DNA of 64,000 bases from an uncultured Alphaproteobacteria bacterium (lineage in GTDB: Bacteria; Pseudomonadota; Alphaproteobacteria; RF32; CAG-239), in the NCBI GenBank assembly GCA_944391615.1, contig CALXUE010000005.1:37329-101328 (forward strand), in the 5' to 3' direction. Shown here piece after piece: positions 55,083 through 64,000 of the stretch. Position 1 is the first letter of the stretch; each line of letters starts with the position of its first letter. Below the pieces are notes generated by a model. The model searched no databases. It was not told the origin of the DNA and was given only the letters and a program-made list of their open reading frames with translations. The translations under genes and the position numbers were made by a program.

Positions 55083-55135
55083 AGGCAAAAATTATTGATT
55101 TTGTTTGTAAAAAAAATAATAAGGACACTGGATAA

Positions 55136-56524
55136 ATGGTTAAAAGAATGAAGATTAAAGATATTCTGGCCTTGACCGAGGAACAAGATAAGGTTTTGGT
55201 TAAAGGTTGGGTCAGAACAAAACGTGATGCCAAAGATTTTTCGTTTGTGGAAGTTAATGATGGTTCTTGCCTTAAAAATATTCAAGTCATTGCCAATAAT
55301 ACTTTGAAAAACTATGATGACGTTAAGAAAATTACTACAGGTTCTTCTGTGGCCGTGAAGGGTAAACTTGTGGAATCTAAGGGTGGAAACCAAAAATTTG
55401 AAATCGTTGCCGATGATATTGAAATCTATAGTCTTGCGCCTGATGATTTTCCGCTCCAAAAGAAAAAGCATACGGATGAATTTTTGCGTACAATTGCACA
55501 TTTGCGCCCACGTACTAATAAATATGGCGCAGCCTTCCGCATCCGCTCTGAATTGTCTTATGCTATTCATAAATTTTTTCAGAATCGCGGGTTTAAGTAT
55601 GTTCATACCCCTATCATCACAGGATCTGACTGCGAAGGCGCCGGTGAAATGTTTCAGGTTACAACCCTTGATTTGAACAATATTCCTAAAACAAAAGACG
55701 GAAAAGTCGATTATAGTCAAGACTTTTTCGGTAAACCGGCTCACCTTACCGTATCCGGACAACTTAATGGCGAAATGTATGCGCTTGCTTTAGGCGATAT
55801 CTATACCTTTGGCCCGACATTCCGCGCCGAAAACTCGAATACGCCTCGTCATGCCGCTGAGTTTTGGATGATTGAACCCGAAATGGCCTTTGCCGATATT
55901 TATGATGACATGGATTTGGCTGAAGATATGGTGCGTTTTTGTGTTAAAGATATTATGGAAAACTGCAGTGAGGATCTCGACTTGTTTGAAAAGTTTGTTG
56001 ACCCGACGCTCAAATCTACGCTTGATAATATCATGAACAACAATTTTGCGCGCATCACTTATTCTGAAGCTATTGATATTATGAAGAAATCCGGCAAAAA
56101 ATTTGAATATACTCCGGAATATGGTATTGATTTGCAGACAGAACATGAGCGCTTTTTGGCAGAAGAACATTTCAAAAAACCGGTTATTGTTCGTGATTAT
56201 CCTAAAGAAATTAAGGCCTTTTACATGAAGCTTAATCCGGATGGAAAAACTGTGGCCGCTATGGATGTTTTGGTACCGAGAATCGGAGAACTTATCGGCG
56301 GGTCTCAGCGTGAGGAAAGCTATGATAAGCTGGTGGCTCGCATTAAAGAACTCGGCATGAATATTGAGGACTATGAGGGGTATTTGGATACACGTAAATA
56401 TGGCTCTGTTCCTCATGCCGGTTTCGGTCTCGGGTTTGAACGTATGATGATGCTGGTGACCGGTATTTCTAATATTCGTGATGTTTTGCCTTTTCCGAGA
56501 ACGCCTAAGTCAATTAACTTCTAA
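55136..56524 (+). CDS. asnS: Asparaginyl-tRNA synthetase
   Basis: The 462-residue class IIb synthetase has an N-terminal OB-fold anticodon domain (about 1-110: [26 protein letters not shown]) and a catalytic core with motif 2 [24 protein letters not shown] (about 222-245) and motif 3 [16 protein letters not shown] (about 428). The residues [10 protein letters not shown] distinguish it from aspartyl- and lysyl-tRNA synthetases. ATG 55148 is an alternative start. Its presence implies direct asparaginylation in this organism. The secreted hypothetical gene follows after 14 bp and may be co-transcribed. Confidence 0.95.
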   Translation: MVKRMKIKDILALTEEQDKVLVKGWVRTKRDAKDFSFVEVNDGSCLKNIQVIANNTLKNYDDVKKITTGSSVAVKGKLVESKGGNQKFEIVADDIEIYSLAPDDFPLQKKKHTDEFLRTIAHLRPRTNKYGAAFRIRSELSYAIHKFFQNRGFKYVHTPIITGSDCEGAGEMFQVTTLDLNNIPKTKDGKVDYSQDFFGKPAHLTVSGQLNGEMYALALGDIYTFGPTFRAENSNTPRHAAEFWMIEPEMAFADIYDDMDLAEDMVRFCVKDIMENCSEDLDLFEKFVDPTLKSTLDNIMNNNFARITYSEAIDIMKKSGKKFEYTPEYGIDLQTEHERFLAEEHFKKPVIVRDYPKEIKAFYMKLNPDGKTVAAMDVLVPRIGELIGGSQREESYDKLVARIKELGMNIEDYEGYLDTRKYGSVPHAGFGLGFERMMMLVTGISNIRDVLPFPRTPKSINF

Positions 56525-56538
56525 TATGAGGTTGAAAA

Positions 56539-57012
56539 ATGAAGCTGTTGATGAAAATTTGCTTAACGACCCTATTTGTTTTTTCAAGTATGGTGGTTCG
56601 TTCATCAACAGCTTTGGCTTTTGGTGATAACTTGCCTTTGTGTCAGGATGAAAAACTTATTTATGATATGCAAAACAAAATCGACTCTTATTTGGCGGAG
56701 AATCCAAACAATAGTGTCAGAGAAAAACGGCGTCGTTCTTTGTTGATGAAGAATTTGCATAATTTTGAAGAAAAAAATCCTGCCGATATTGATCGAAAAG
56801 CAGATTTTCTATTAGCCAGTCGTTTTGTTACACTTAAAATTAACGAAGGTTTGCTTGATGGTGATTTTAGAATTTGCCAAAGCAGCGGTGCCGGCAAAAA
56901 ATATAAAATATTCCTGCTTATCTATCGCAATTTGGACAAGCAAACCGTTGTTGAAATCATCAACTTTTTGCCTCCAGAAAAGTCTGGTGAAGTGTTTGAT
57001 TTTATTTACTAA
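56539..57012 (+). CDS. Secreted protein of unknown function
   Basis: The 157-residue protein has a signal peptide (MKLLMKICLTTLFVFSSMVVRSSTALA). The mature region has two cysteines (LPLCQDEKL and FRICQSSG) and is helical in character, with an Arg/Lys-rich patch (VREKRRRSLLMKNLHNF). No family is recognised. It follows asnS closely and precedes rpoH by about 85 bp. Confidence 0.7.
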   Translation: MKLLMKICLTTLFVFSSMVVRSSTALAFGDNLPLCQDEKLIYDMQNKIDSYLAENPNNSVREKRRRSLLMKNLHNFEEKNPADIDRKADFLLASRFVTLKINEGLLDGDFRICQSSGAGKKYKIFLLIYRNLDKQTVVEIINFLPPEKSGEVFDFIY

Positions 57013-57097
57013 TATTTTTAATTGCACCTATTGCATTTTCTATAAAACATGCTATTATTTATAGCTTGTGAATTTTAACTTTGGGGATTATATCATA

Positions 57098-58009
57098 ATG
57101 AGTGAACATTCTGCCTTGACCGTTGTTGATGACAAAAAAAATCTGCCTGCCGTCGTCGAAGAAAATTCTCTTTATGCTTATTTGGAACAAATCCGCAAAA
57201 TTCCGGTTTTGACCGAAGAAGAAGAAAAAAAGCTCGTTTATGATTTTAAGGTAAACGGAAACCTTGAGGCTGCCCAAAAGTTGATTACATCTCATTTGCG
57301 TTTGGCAGCCAAAATTGCCCTTACCTATCGCCGCTATGGCTTGCCTATGGCTGACATTATTTCTGAGGGTAACATCGGCCTTATGCAAGCGGTTAAAAAG
57401 TTTGACAGTGATAAAAATGTACGTTTGGCCACTTATGCTATGTGGTGGATTAAGGCGGCTATTAATGACTTTATTCTGCGCTCTTGGTCTTTGGTGAAAA
57501 TAGGTACCGTTGCCGCTCAGAAAAAGTTATTTTATAATCTTAACCGCATTAAGGCTCGGCTCGGCGTTTATGAAAATAAAGAGCTTGAACCTTCTGTGGT
57601 AAAAAAAATTGCTAACGAACTGGTCGTTGATGAAAAAGATGTGGTGGAAATGAACCAACGTCTCGGCGGGGATAAATCTCTTAACTCGGCTGCCGGTGAT
57701 GAAGGTGATGAAGAAAAAATTGATTTTCTGGTTGACGGACGCCAAAATATTGAAGCTAAACTGGCTGACAAGCAAGAACGCGAACTGCGTGCAAAACTGC
57801 TGAAAGAATGTGTCGGGCAGCTCAAAGAACGCGAGCAATATGTTGTCACACACAGAATGCTTTCGGAAAACCCAGAAACTCTTGATGATATTGGAAACAA
57901 ATTCGGTATTAGTCGTGAGCGCGTACGTCAAATTGAGAAAAAAGCTTTTGAACATTTGTCACAAATGGTGAAAAATAAACTTGGCACTTTTCTTAATGCT
58001 GCGGAGTAA
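57098..58009 (+). CDS. rpoH: Heat-shock sigma factor RpoH (sigma-32)
   Basis: The 303-residue sigma-70-family factor starts at ATG 57098 behind GGGGA; ten extra residues from 57068 lack a ribosome site. Regions are clear: 1.2/2.1 around LYAYLEQIRKIPVLTEEEEKKL, 2.3/2.4 in DKNVRLATYAMWWIKAAINDFILRSW, the RpoH box AAQKKLFYNLNRIKARLG, and region 4 helix-turn-helix DIGNKFGISRERVRQIEKKA. Some alphaproteobacteria have several rpoH genes. It directs heat-shock promoters. The downstream small frame at 58016 starts 6 bp after its stop. Confidence 0.94.
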   Translation: MSEHSALTVVDDKKNLPAVVEENSLYAYLEQIRKIPVLTEEEEKKLVYDFKVNGNLEAAQKLITSHLRLAAKIALTYRRYGLPMADIISEGNIGLMQAVKKFDSDKNVRLATYAMWWIKAAINDFILRSWSLVKIGTVAAQKKLFYNLNRIKARLGVYENKELEPSVVKKIANELVVDEKDVVEMNQRLGGDKSLNSAAGDEGDEEKIDFLVDGRQNIEAKLADKQERELRAKLLKECVGQLKEREQYVVTHRMLSENPETLDDIGNKFGISRERVRQIEKKAFEHLSQMVKNKLGTFLNAAE

Positions 58010-58015
58010 TCAGTG

Positions 58016-58186
58016 ATGAAAAAAGATTTTATCTATACATATCGGGAAAAAAATTCTCCTAAAATAGAAAATGAAATATTGCTGCAAAGGTTTAAGGATA
58101 TTCAATGTAAAATTGAAGAAGAATACTTGAATACGGCTATTCCACAAAATGAAGCTGAGCTAGAACAAGCTAATTTAGAAAAATAA
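58016..58186 (+). CDS. Small unknown protein, possibly truncated by an in-frame stop
   Basis: A 56-codon frame begins at ATG 58016, 6 bp after the rpoH stop, and ends at TAA 58184-58186 (MKKDFIYTYREKNSPKIENE... QANLEK). It is charged and helical. After the stop the same frame continues open for 21 more codons (LAEYDEFYNSQPVDV...) to TAA at 58250-58252. That would give a 77-residue protein if the internal stop were a sense codon. It may be a real small gene, or a larger one recently broken by a nonsense mutation. No family is recognised. Confidence 0.4.
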   Translation: MKKDFIYTYREKNSPKIENEILLQRFKDIQCKIEEEYLNTAIPQNEAELEQANLEK

Positions 58187-58270
58187 TTAGCTGAATATGA
58201 TGAATTTTATAATAGCCAACCAGTTGATGTGTTAAAAGCTATATCTTTCTAAAACTACTGCAAAAAAAAT

Positions 58271-58302
58271 GCGCCTTGAAGGTTCTTTCAAGGCGTGTTT
58301 TT
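58271..58302. terminator. Terminator hairpin
   Basis: CGCCTTGAA (58272-58280) and TTCAAGGCG (58287-58295) form a 9-bp stem with a 6-nt loop. T-rich ends on both sides let it serve the rpoH region and the convergent mrp gene. Confidence 0.8.
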
Positions 58303-58306
58303 TTTG

Positions 58307-59305
58307 CTATAAGCCGAGTTTGAATTTTATCTTTTGCGCTATTGCCTCATAAGCTTTAGTATATTCACTATCGGGAGCGGCAAAAACAATCGGTGTGCCA
58401 TTGTCGGCGTTTTCCCTAATCGAATAATGCAGCGGAATTTCACCCAAGAAAGTTTCGCCCATTTTTTCAGCCGTTTTTTTAGCACCTTCGTGACCGAAAA
58501 TATCAGCCCTATGTCCGCAATGTTCACAAATATAATAGCTCATATTTTCAACCAAACCCAAAATCGGCACATTTACCTTTTTGAACATATTTATTCCTTT
58601 AACCGCGTCTATTAACGCAATGTCTTGAGGAGTAGAAACAATCACCGCACCATCCATTTGCACTTTTTGTGACAGAGAAATTTGAATATCACCTGTCCCC
58701 GGAGGCATATCAAGCACCATCACATCAATATCGCCCCAATTTGTGTCACACAACAATTGTTGCAACGCGCCGCAGGCTTTTGCTCCTCGCCAAATCAAGG
58801 GTTGGCTTTTGTCAATCAACGTTCCGACAGACATAGATTCTAACCCCAAATTTACAAAAGGCTCAAATGTTTTGCCATCCATGGTCGTTGGGGGTGTGCC
58901 CTCATATCCCAACATTGTCGGAATAGAAGGTCCATATATATCTGCATCAAAAATTGCCGTTTTTAGTCCCAAATTGCTTAAAGCCAATGCCAGATTAACC
59001 GCAGTGGTCGACTTGCCGACACCGCCTTTGCCCGAAGCAACCGCAATTATCTTTTTAACCCCACGAATATGCCACATATCATCAGCTTGCTTTAAACCGC
59101 TGAAAGCTTTGTTTGCAGTATAGATAAGGGTTGCTTTTTTTACTCCATCCATTGCTTCAATTTTTTCTTGCAGCTCTTTGGTGCTTTGCGGATTTTCAGA
59201 CACATTTACAAAAGTCACAATCACGCGGCCGTTAAAAACTTTAATATTATCAATATTTTCTATCGGGTAATAGGCCGTGATAAGTTTTTTTATTTCTTCT
59301 TCCAT
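58307..59305 (-). CDS. mrp: Iron-sulfur cluster carrier ATPase Mrp/ApbC
   Basis: The 332-residue protein carries Fe-S clusters. An N-terminal FSCA/MIP18-like domain (about 1-80) is joined to a ParA/Mrp P-loop domain: VASGKGGVGKSTTAVNLALAL (Walker A, about 88), FDADIYGPSIPTMLG, and VLDMPPGTGD. The cluster-binding CxxC is present as YICEHCGHRADIFG (about 258). It is divergent from hflK. Confidence 0.92.
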   Translation of the reverse strand: MEEEIKKLITAYYPIENIDNIKVFNGRVIVTFVNVSENPQSTKELQEKIEAMDGVKKATLIYTANKAFSGLKQADDMWHIRGVKKIIAVASGKGGVGKSTTAVNLALALSNLGLKTAIFDADIYGPSIPTMLGYEGTPPTTMDGKTFEPFVNLGLESMSVGTLIDKSQPLIWRGAKACGALQQLLCDTNWGDIDVMVLDMPPGTGDIQISLSQKVQMDGAVIVSTPQDIALIDAVKGINMFKKVNVPILGLVENMSYYICEHCGHRADIFGHEGAKKTAEKMGETFLGEIPLHYSIRENADNGTPIVFAAPDSEYTKAYEAIAQKIKFKLGL

Positions 59306-59398
59306 GTTAATATCATCTCTTATATAATTGTCATTAGCTTTGGTTTATATTATATATAGTCTAATTGCAACAAATTTTATTTTTTTATGAGGTGATAT

Positions 59399-60487
59399 AT
59401 GTCAGATGTCCAAAATCCATGGGAAGACGGTAATAATTCCGAAACATCCGCCAGTTCAATGGGAAATGACGGCGCTGCAAAAGTTATTCATATGCGCAAG
59501 CCCAAAATTGCCCAAAATGTCGTTAACGGCGGAGGGTTTAATTTTGGTTGGATAATTGCAGTCTTAATTCTCGTTTGGCTGGCAACGGGAATCTATCAAG
59601 TTCAGCCTAATGAACAAGGCGTCGTTTTGCGTTTTGGTAAATATACCGAAACTACAGATGCCGGCCTGCACTACCATATTCCCTACCCGATTGAAGAAGT
59701 TTATAAAGTAAGCATGACCCAAGAAAGAAGTATCAATCTTGGGGAAGCCGCCGCTTATAATGCTTCCAATGTTAAAGGTATGGGCGCAAACAACAATAGT
59801 TTGAACTCTTTTACCGAGAGTCATATGCTCACAGGCGATGAAAATATTGTAGACATTAATCTCACGGTTGTCTGGACTGTTAAAAATGCCAAAGATTATT
59901 TGTTTAGCGTACGCAATCCGGATGAAACTGTTCGTGTAGCCGCACAATCAGTCTTAAGAGAGGTTGTTGGCCAGTCCGAAATGCAGGCTATTATCACCGG
60001 AGATCGCGGCAAAGTTGAAGACGACACCAAGGCCGAGTTGCAAGCCTTGCTTGATAGCTTTAATTCCGGCGTAGAAATCGTGCGCGTCAAATTGCAAAAA
60101 GCAGATCCTCCCAAACAAGTTGTTGATGCCTTCAACGAAGTGCAACGCGCTAAAGCTGACTTAGAGCGTTTCAAAAACGAGGCAGAAGCTTATCGCAATG
60201 AAGTTTTGCCCAAAGCACGAGGAGAAGCCGCCCAAATGATTCAGGATGCCGAAGCTTATAAAGCGGCCGTTGTCAACCGCGCACAAGGTGAAACCGAACG
60301 CTACATATCTGTTTATAACGCTTATAAATCCGGCAAAGATGCCACCATCAAACGTTTGTATATTGAAACGATGGAAAACGTTTTGGGTTCATCCAACAAA
60401 GTTATTCTTGACCCATCGTCTAAAGGCGGCAATGTTTTGCCTTATTTGCCCTTGCAACAACTTAATACCAAAAAGGAGGCCAACTAA
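59399..60487 (+). CDS. hflK: HflK, subunit of the FtsH-modulating SPFH complex
   Basis: The 362-residue protein has a short N-terminal cytoplasmic segment, one membrane helix (about 47-65: WIIAVLILVWLATGIY) and an SPFH/band-7 domain (QPNEQGVVLRFGKYTETTDAGLHYHIPYPIEEVYKVSM). It ends in a coiled-coil region rich in AQ, AE and R (about 250-330). With HflC it surrounds FtsH and restrains it. It shares the TAATG junction with hflC (1-bp overlap), typical of the operon. It is first of hflK-hflC-degP-like-holC. Confidence 0.94.
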   Translation: MSDVQNPWEDGNNSETSASSMGNDGAAKVIHMRKPKIAQNVVNGGGFNFGWIIAVLILVWLATGIYQVQPNEQGVVLRFGKYTETTDAGLHYHIPYPIEEVYKVSMTQERSINLGEAAAYNASNVKGMGANNNSLNSFTESHMLTGDENIVDINLTVVWTVKNAKDYLFSVRNPDETVRVAAQSVLREVVGQSEMQAIITGDRGKVEDDTKAELQALLDSFNSGVEIVRVKLQKADPPKQVVDAFNEVQRAKADLERFKNEAEAYRNEVLPKARGEAAQMIQDAEAYKAAVVNRAQGETERYISVYNAYKSGKDATIKRLYIETMENVLGSSNKVILDPSSKGGNVLPYLPLQQLNTKKEAN

Positions 60488-61350
60488 TGCGTCAACTAAA
60501 AATCTTTTTATCTGTCGTAGCTGTAGTGGCCGTTTTTGTGTTGGCTAATGCGCTCTATGTGGTTAATCAGGCGGAACAAGCCATTGTTCTACAGTTTGGT
60601 GAGCCGGTACGCTTGGTTAAAGAACCGGGGCTTAAAATTAAAATACCGTTTATTCAAAAGGTTGTGTTTTATGACACGCGCTTGCTTGACTTGGATCCTC
60701 CGGCGCAAGAAGTCGTTTTGAATGACAAAAAACGTTTGGATGTTGATAGCTTTACACGTTACAAAATTGTTGACCCGCTCAAGTTTTATCAAACGGTACG
60801 TTATGAATATCAGGCCGAAAGCAAACTTAAAGAAATTGTCAACTCATCTGTACGCAAAATTTTGGGTCGCATAACCTTGCAAGAATTGCTCTCAAAACAG
60901 CGTACACAAATTATGAAAGATATTTCAGATGCAGTTAAAACTGATGCTCAAATGATTGGTGTAAGCATTGCTGATGTCAGAATTCGCCGTGCCGATTTGC
61001 CGATTGAGGTTTTGCAGGCAATTAACGCCAGAATGAAAACCGAGCGAGAGAGAGACGCCAAAGAGTTTCGTGCCGAAGGTAATCAACAAGCACAACAGAT
61101 TCGCGCAACTGCTGATAAAGAAAGCACAATAATCAAGGCAGAAGCCGCCAAACAGGCTCAAATTATTCGTGGTCAGGGCGACCAAGAAGCCATTAATATC
61201 TGGAATAACGCTGTGCAGAATGATTTGGAATTTTATGCCTTTTACCGCACAATGTTGGCTTATCAAAATGCTTTGGCAAATGGTGAAACCTCTATGGTTT
61301 TATCTCCGGAGTCAGAGTTCTTTAAGTATTTTCGCAAACCATTGAGGTAA
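60487..61350 (+). CDS. hflC: HflC, subunit of the FtsH-modulating SPFH complex
   Basis: The 287-residue protein has an N-terminal membrane helix (LKIFLSVVAVVAVFVLANALYVV, residues 3-25) and an SPFH domain (VNQAEQAIVLQFGEPVRLVKEPGLKIKIPFIQKVVFYDTRLLDLDP). The later coiled coil holds EFRAEGNQQAQQIRATADKES. It ends in a periplasmic C-terminal part (MVLSPESEFFKYFRKPL), as in other HflC proteins. It is overlapped at its start by hflK and is 5 bp before the Do protease gene. Confidence 0.94.
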   Translation: MRQLKIFLSVVAVVAVFVLANALYVVNQAEQAIVLQFGEPVRLVKEPGLKIKIPFIQKVVFYDTRLLDLDPPAQEVVLNDKKRLDVDSFTRYKIVDPLKFYQTVRYEYQAESKLKEIVNSSVRKILGRITLQELLSKQRTQIMKDISDAVKTDAQMIGVSIADVRIRRADLPIEVLQAINARMKTERERDAKEFRAEGNQQAQQIRATADKESTIIKAEAAKQAQIIRGQGDQEAINIWNNAVQNDLEFYAFYRTMLAYQNALANGETSMVLSPESEFFKYFRKPLR

Positions 61351-61355
61351 TTGGA

Positions 61356-62813
61356 ATGAAAAAATACACGTTTTGTGTTGCATTGGGAATGCTGGTGTCT
61401 GTCTTGTGGCAAACACCGGCATTTGCCGTTTCTATAGCTCCCGAAACAAAAATTGACAGCCTGCCTAGCTTTGCCGATTTGGTTGAAAAGTTGATGCCGA
61501 GCGTGGTCAATATTTCTACCACCACAAAGCTTAATCCGGATAATTTAGAGAGTGAAGAAGATATTCTGGAAGGGGCCGCACCTGAGTTTAGACGTTTTTT
61601 TGAAAACGGCAAAAAACAAGAGGCTTTGGGTTCGGGGTTTATTATTGACAAAGATGGCTACATCATTACCAATGCCCATGTTGTTCATGACGCGGAGAGT
61701 GTGCATGTGACTTTGTATGATGACACGGTTCTGGACGCCAAAATTATCGGTAAAGACACGAAAACCGACATTGCTCTTATCAAAATTGACACCAACAAGA
61801 ATTTACAGCCTGTCAAATTTGGTGATTCCGATAAAAGCCGTGTTGGTGACTGGGTCTTGGCCATTGGCAATCCCTTTGGGCTGGGAGGCTCTGTCACGGC
61901 TGGGATTATTTCTGCCAAGTCCCGCGATATTGAATCCGGACAATACGACAACTTTATTCAAACCGATGCCTCCATCAATCAGGGGAGCTCCGGCGGGCCG
62001 ATGTTTAATATGCAAGGTGAAGTTATTGGAATCAACAGCGTTTTCTTTTCCACCAATGGAGCAAGCATGGGCATAGGCTTTGCCATACCGATTAATTTGG
62101 CCGATTGGGTGGTAGCGCAGCTCAAAAAATACGGCACCATCAAGCGCGGATGGATAGGGCTTAGGATACAGCCCAACACGCCTGAAACAGCACAAGATAT
62201 GGGGCTTATGACCACCAAAGGTGTGCTTGTATCGGATGTTAATCATCAAGGACCCGCGCGCCAAGCCGGATTGGAAGCCGGAGATGTAATTCTTTCTTTT
62301 AACGGAGAAGAAATTTCTTCAACCAAAGATTTTTCGGCACGCGTTGCCGAGGCTAAAATAGGCTCAACGGCCAAACTCGAAATTTTCAAAGACGGGCAGA
62401 AAAAAACGGTTTCTGTTAAAATTGAGCTTTTACAAGATGAGAAGGAAGCAGAAAAAAAACATACTTCACCGGAGGCTAAAGTTGAACAGCTTGCAAAAAA
62501 TGAGTTTTTGGTTAAGGAATTGGGCCTCAAATTGGCGGAAATAACACCGGAATCTCGTTTGCTTTATAGTCTTCCGAGCCATGTCAAAGGATTGATAATT
62601 ACGGCAATTTTACCAAAATCCGATGGTCTGACCAAAGGCTTAAGCGTTGGTGACGTGATTGTTAAAATTGACAAGAAAGATGTTTTTGATATACAATCTC
62701 TGACAAATTGTATTACGGAAGCCAAAATGGAACATAATCGTCCGGTGTTGTTGTTTATCCAAAACGGCGATGATGTGCATTTTGCCGCATTAAAATTATT
62801 GAACGGAGAATAA
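61356..62813 (+). CDS. degP: Periplasmic serine protease of the Do/HtrA family
   Basis: The 485-residue protein has a signal peptide (MKKYTFCVALGMLVSVLWQTPAFA) and a trypsin-like domain with His in TNAHVVHD (about 108), Asp in TKTDIALIKID (about 138) and Ser in NQGSSGGPMF (about 212). Two PDZ domains follow (about 255-345 and 385-480), with GWIGLRIQPNTPETAQ, LEAGDVILSFNGEEI and LSVGDVIVKIDKKDV. It degrades or refolds misfolded envelope proteins. The hflK-hflC-do order is common in alphaproteobacteria. It may belong to a DegQ/MucD-type subgroup. Confidence 0.92.
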   Translation: MKKYTFCVALGMLVSVLWQTPAFAVSIAPETKIDSLPSFADLVEKLMPSVVNISTTTKLNPDNLESEEDILEGAAPEFRRFFENGKKQEALGSGFIIDKDGYIITNAHVVHDAESVHVTLYDDTVLDAKIIGKDTKTDIALIKIDTNKNLQPVKFGDSDKSRVGDWVLAIGNPFGLGGSVTAGIISAKSRDIESGQYDNFIQTDASINQGSSGGPMFNMQGEVIGINSVFFSTNGASMGIGFAIPINLADWVVAQLKKYGTIKRGWIGLRIQPNTPETAQDMGLMTTKGVLVSDVNHQGPARQAGLEAGDVILSFNGEEISSTKDFSARVAEAKIGSTAKLEIFKDGQKKTVSVKIELLQDEKEAEKKHTSPEAKVEQLAKNEFLVKELGLKLAEITPESRLLYSLPSHVKGLIITAILPKSDGLTKGLSVGDVIVKIDKKDVFDIQSLTNCITEAKMEHNRPVLLFIQNGDDVHFAALKLLNGE

Positions 62814-62818
62814 AATCA

Positions 62819-63274
62819 ATGACGCAGGTTGATTTTTATCATCTGCAAAAGCAAACCTTGGATGAGGTTTTGCCCAAACTTTTGGACAAGGCATATTCCA
62901 CGGGCAAGCGCATTAAAGTTAAAGTCGGTACGGATGAGCGTGTTGAGTTCATCAATTCTGCTTTGTGGAGTTTTGAAGATCAAGCCTTTTTGCCACACGG
63001 AAGTAAAAAAGACGGCTTTGCCGAAGAGCAACCGATTTGGCTTTCATCCTCAGATGACAAACCAAACGGCGCGGTGTTTTTGTTTTTGGTGGATGGTGCT
63101 TTGATTGATATGGAAAAAGCCGCAGAATATGAGCGAATTTTTAATATTTTTGACGGCAACCAGCAAAGTGCAGTCGAACAGGCGCGCAATTTTTGGAAAA
63201 CTTGCAAAGCACAAGGTTTCACTCTCCATTATTGGCAACAAGATGACAACGGCAAATGGAAGCAAGCCGCTTAG
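62819..63274 (+). CDS. holC: DNA polymerase III chi subunit
   Basis: The 151-residue protein links the clamp loader to single-strand binding protein. The N-terminal pattern VDFYHLQKQTLDEVLPKLLDKAYSTGKRI and the region ALWSFEDQAFLPHGSK with EEQPIWLS are typical of HolC. The family's usual length is about 150. It begins 5 bp after the Do protease stop, so it closes that operon. The second half has FLVDGALIDMEKAAEYERIFNIFDG. Confidence 0.9.
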   Translation: MTQVDFYHLQKQTLDEVLPKLLDKAYSTGKRIKVKVGTDERVEFINSALWSFEDQAFLPHGSKKDGFAEEQPIWLSSSDDKPNGAVFLFLVDGALIDMEKAAEYERIFNIFDGNQQSAVEQARNFWKTCKAQGFTLHYWQQDDNGKWKQAA

Positions 63275-63317
63275 TTTTTTTTGTTTTAGAATATTTTATA
63301 GAGATTGGTGCACAAAT

Positions 63318-63354
63318 AAAACCCCGCTTTTTTTTGAATTAAGAGCGGGGTTTT
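63318..63354. terminator. Bidirectional terminator next to the third secreted gene
   Basis: AAAACCCCGCT (63318-63328) pairs with AGCGGGGTTTT (63344-63354). It shares the TTTTTTTGAATTAAG loop with the hairpin at 21081-21114, and the following 40 bp of gene end are also nearly identical in both places. Confidence 0.8.
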
Positions 63355-63373
63355 GGTTTTATTGGCTTTGAGT

Positions 63374-64000
63374 TTAGAACGCTAGGACTGGGCGAACGTA
63401 ATAGTCGCTACCCTTATAGTCGTTACCCTTATCGGAGATGCCCACACTACCATCACTGAAGTACAATCCCCAAGCATAGCCATTATCATACTCGGAAGAA
63501 GACCAATACCATTCTGCCGGAATATCCTTCTTACCAACCAATGACAACGCATAGTTCAAAAAGTCTTTATTACTATACGCCGTATACAACTCACCCAAAG
63601 CTGGCAAATACCACTCTCCCGCATTCGTGCCGGTGGTTTTATATTCATACGCATATCTTGCTGCCTGAAAATTATACCGACTATAATTACTCTTAAACGC
63701 TTTTATCGCTGCCGTTTTCTCCTTACCGTAAAAATCATATTTGGCTTCGTATTCATCTTTGATTTTATTTGTTACCGCCACTCCATCACCCCATTCCATT
63801 CCTGACGTTGAACTTTCCAAGGCTATCGCTGTACGTCTGTCTGCATCCAACACAACACCAATCGGCGTTTTTCCGGATTGGACACCACCTGAATAACATT
63901 TTTTATCTGAATATAAGATATCTCCAATCTTACATGTAGTTTCATTACTGCTAACGTAAGCCACATCAACCTTATTTTTGTTGACAAAGTTTATCACCGG
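63374..64000 (-). CDS. Third secreted DUF1566/Lcl-like protein (5' truncated by window edge)
   Basis: About 209 residues are visible, with the frame open to the right edge. The first visible residues, PVINFVNKNKVD, are the end of an upstream repeat; after them comes one complete repeat: CKIGDILYSDKKCYSG, TPIGVVLDADRRTAIAL, EWYLPALGELYTAYSN, YWSSSEYDNGYAWGLYF and a terminal YVRPVLAF. The repeat boundary and the ending match the product of 21135-22499. This is therefore another double-domain protein of the same family, not a single-domain one. Whether a Cys-rich partner lies upstream cannot be seen. Confidence 0.85.
   Translation of the reverse strand, partial: PVINFVNKNKVDVAYVSSNETTCKIGDILYSDKKCYSGGVQSGKTPIGVVLDADRRTAIALESSTSGMEWGDGVAVTNKIKDEYEAKYDFYGKEKTAAIKAFKSNYSRYNFQAARYAYEYKTTGTNAGEWYLPALGELYTAYSNKDFLNYALSLVGKKDIPAEWYWSSSEYDNGYAWGLYFSDGSVGISDKGNDYKGSDYYVRPVLAF

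Noticed and set aside
1..64000. CRISPR array, insertion sequence, prophage genes or transposase
   Set aside because: No regularly spaced repeats, transposase, integrase or phage structural genes were seen on either strand.

Overview
The window comes from an AT-rich, Gram-negative, flagellated bacterium, most likely an alphaproteobacterium. The best evidence is the flagellar order fliF-fliG-fliH-fliN-flbD, which matches the Caulobacter operon, followed by flhA, flhF and flhG. An RpoH sigma factor carrying the RpoH box, an AapJ-like general amino-acid binding protein, hflK-hflC-Do protease and a DUF2934 protein fit the same assignment. MurE with a DNPR motif implies meso-diaminopimelate peptidoglycan. 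An uncultured, gut-type lineage is my guess from the AT bias and the cysteine-rich secreted proteins; no rRNA is present to test it.

Layout. 1-2.7 kb: end of an unknown gene, then a secreted two-gene cassette (Cys-rich protein plus a double DUF1566/Lcl-like protein). 2.7-9.7 kb: glycogen operon glgB-glgX-malQ on the minus strand, with a divergent DUF2934 mini-gene. 9.7-21.1 kb: TPR-methyltransferase, tRNA-Leu(CAA), ABC-F ATPase, murE, TerB-like protein, mfd and recG. 21.1-23.5 kb: a second copy of the secreted cassette in the opposite orientation, with the same 76-bp promoter module. 23.5-30.6 kb: FadL-type porin, aas, a SemiSWEET-GGDEF-like fusion and a two-domain glycosyltransferase. 30.7-35.8 kb: an accessory patch with an isochorismatase-like hydrolase, a MarR/metallo-hydrolase pair with its own palindrome, and two divergent genes driven by paired MerR-type promoters (19-bp spacers). 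One of those two genes is a phosphoesterase-DUF362-DUF1893 fusion. 35.9-36.3 kb: a 171-bp near-perfect direct repeat abutting tRNA-Glu(TTC). 36.4-49.3 kb: flagellar basal body, switch and export genes, ending in a FliK-like protein, a membrane DnaJ protein and an unknown basic protein. 49.5-63.3 kb: housekeeping genes (gltX, MlaC-like, aapJ-like, esterase, LexA-like regulator, glycine-zipper lipoprotein, asnS, rpoH, mrp, hflK, hflC, Do protease, holC). 63.4 kb to the end: a third double-domain secreted protein running off the edge.

How the parts work together. GlgB, GlgX and MalQ make and remodel branched glucan. FadL and Aas could import exogenous fatty acids and ligate them into phospholipid. 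RpoH, HflKC, the Do protease and the DnaJ protein form a protein-quality theme. The flagellar block is one long, tightly packed minus-strand series.

The best candidates for something undescribed are four: (1) the repeated Cys-rich plus DUF1566-like cassette with its conserved promoter and terminator; (2) the SemiSWEET-GGDEF-like fusion; (3) the paired MerR-type promoters with no MerR gene in the window; (4) the three-domain fusion, which has an internal ribosome site at its junction. Family names are from memory of sequence motifs; no database search was run.
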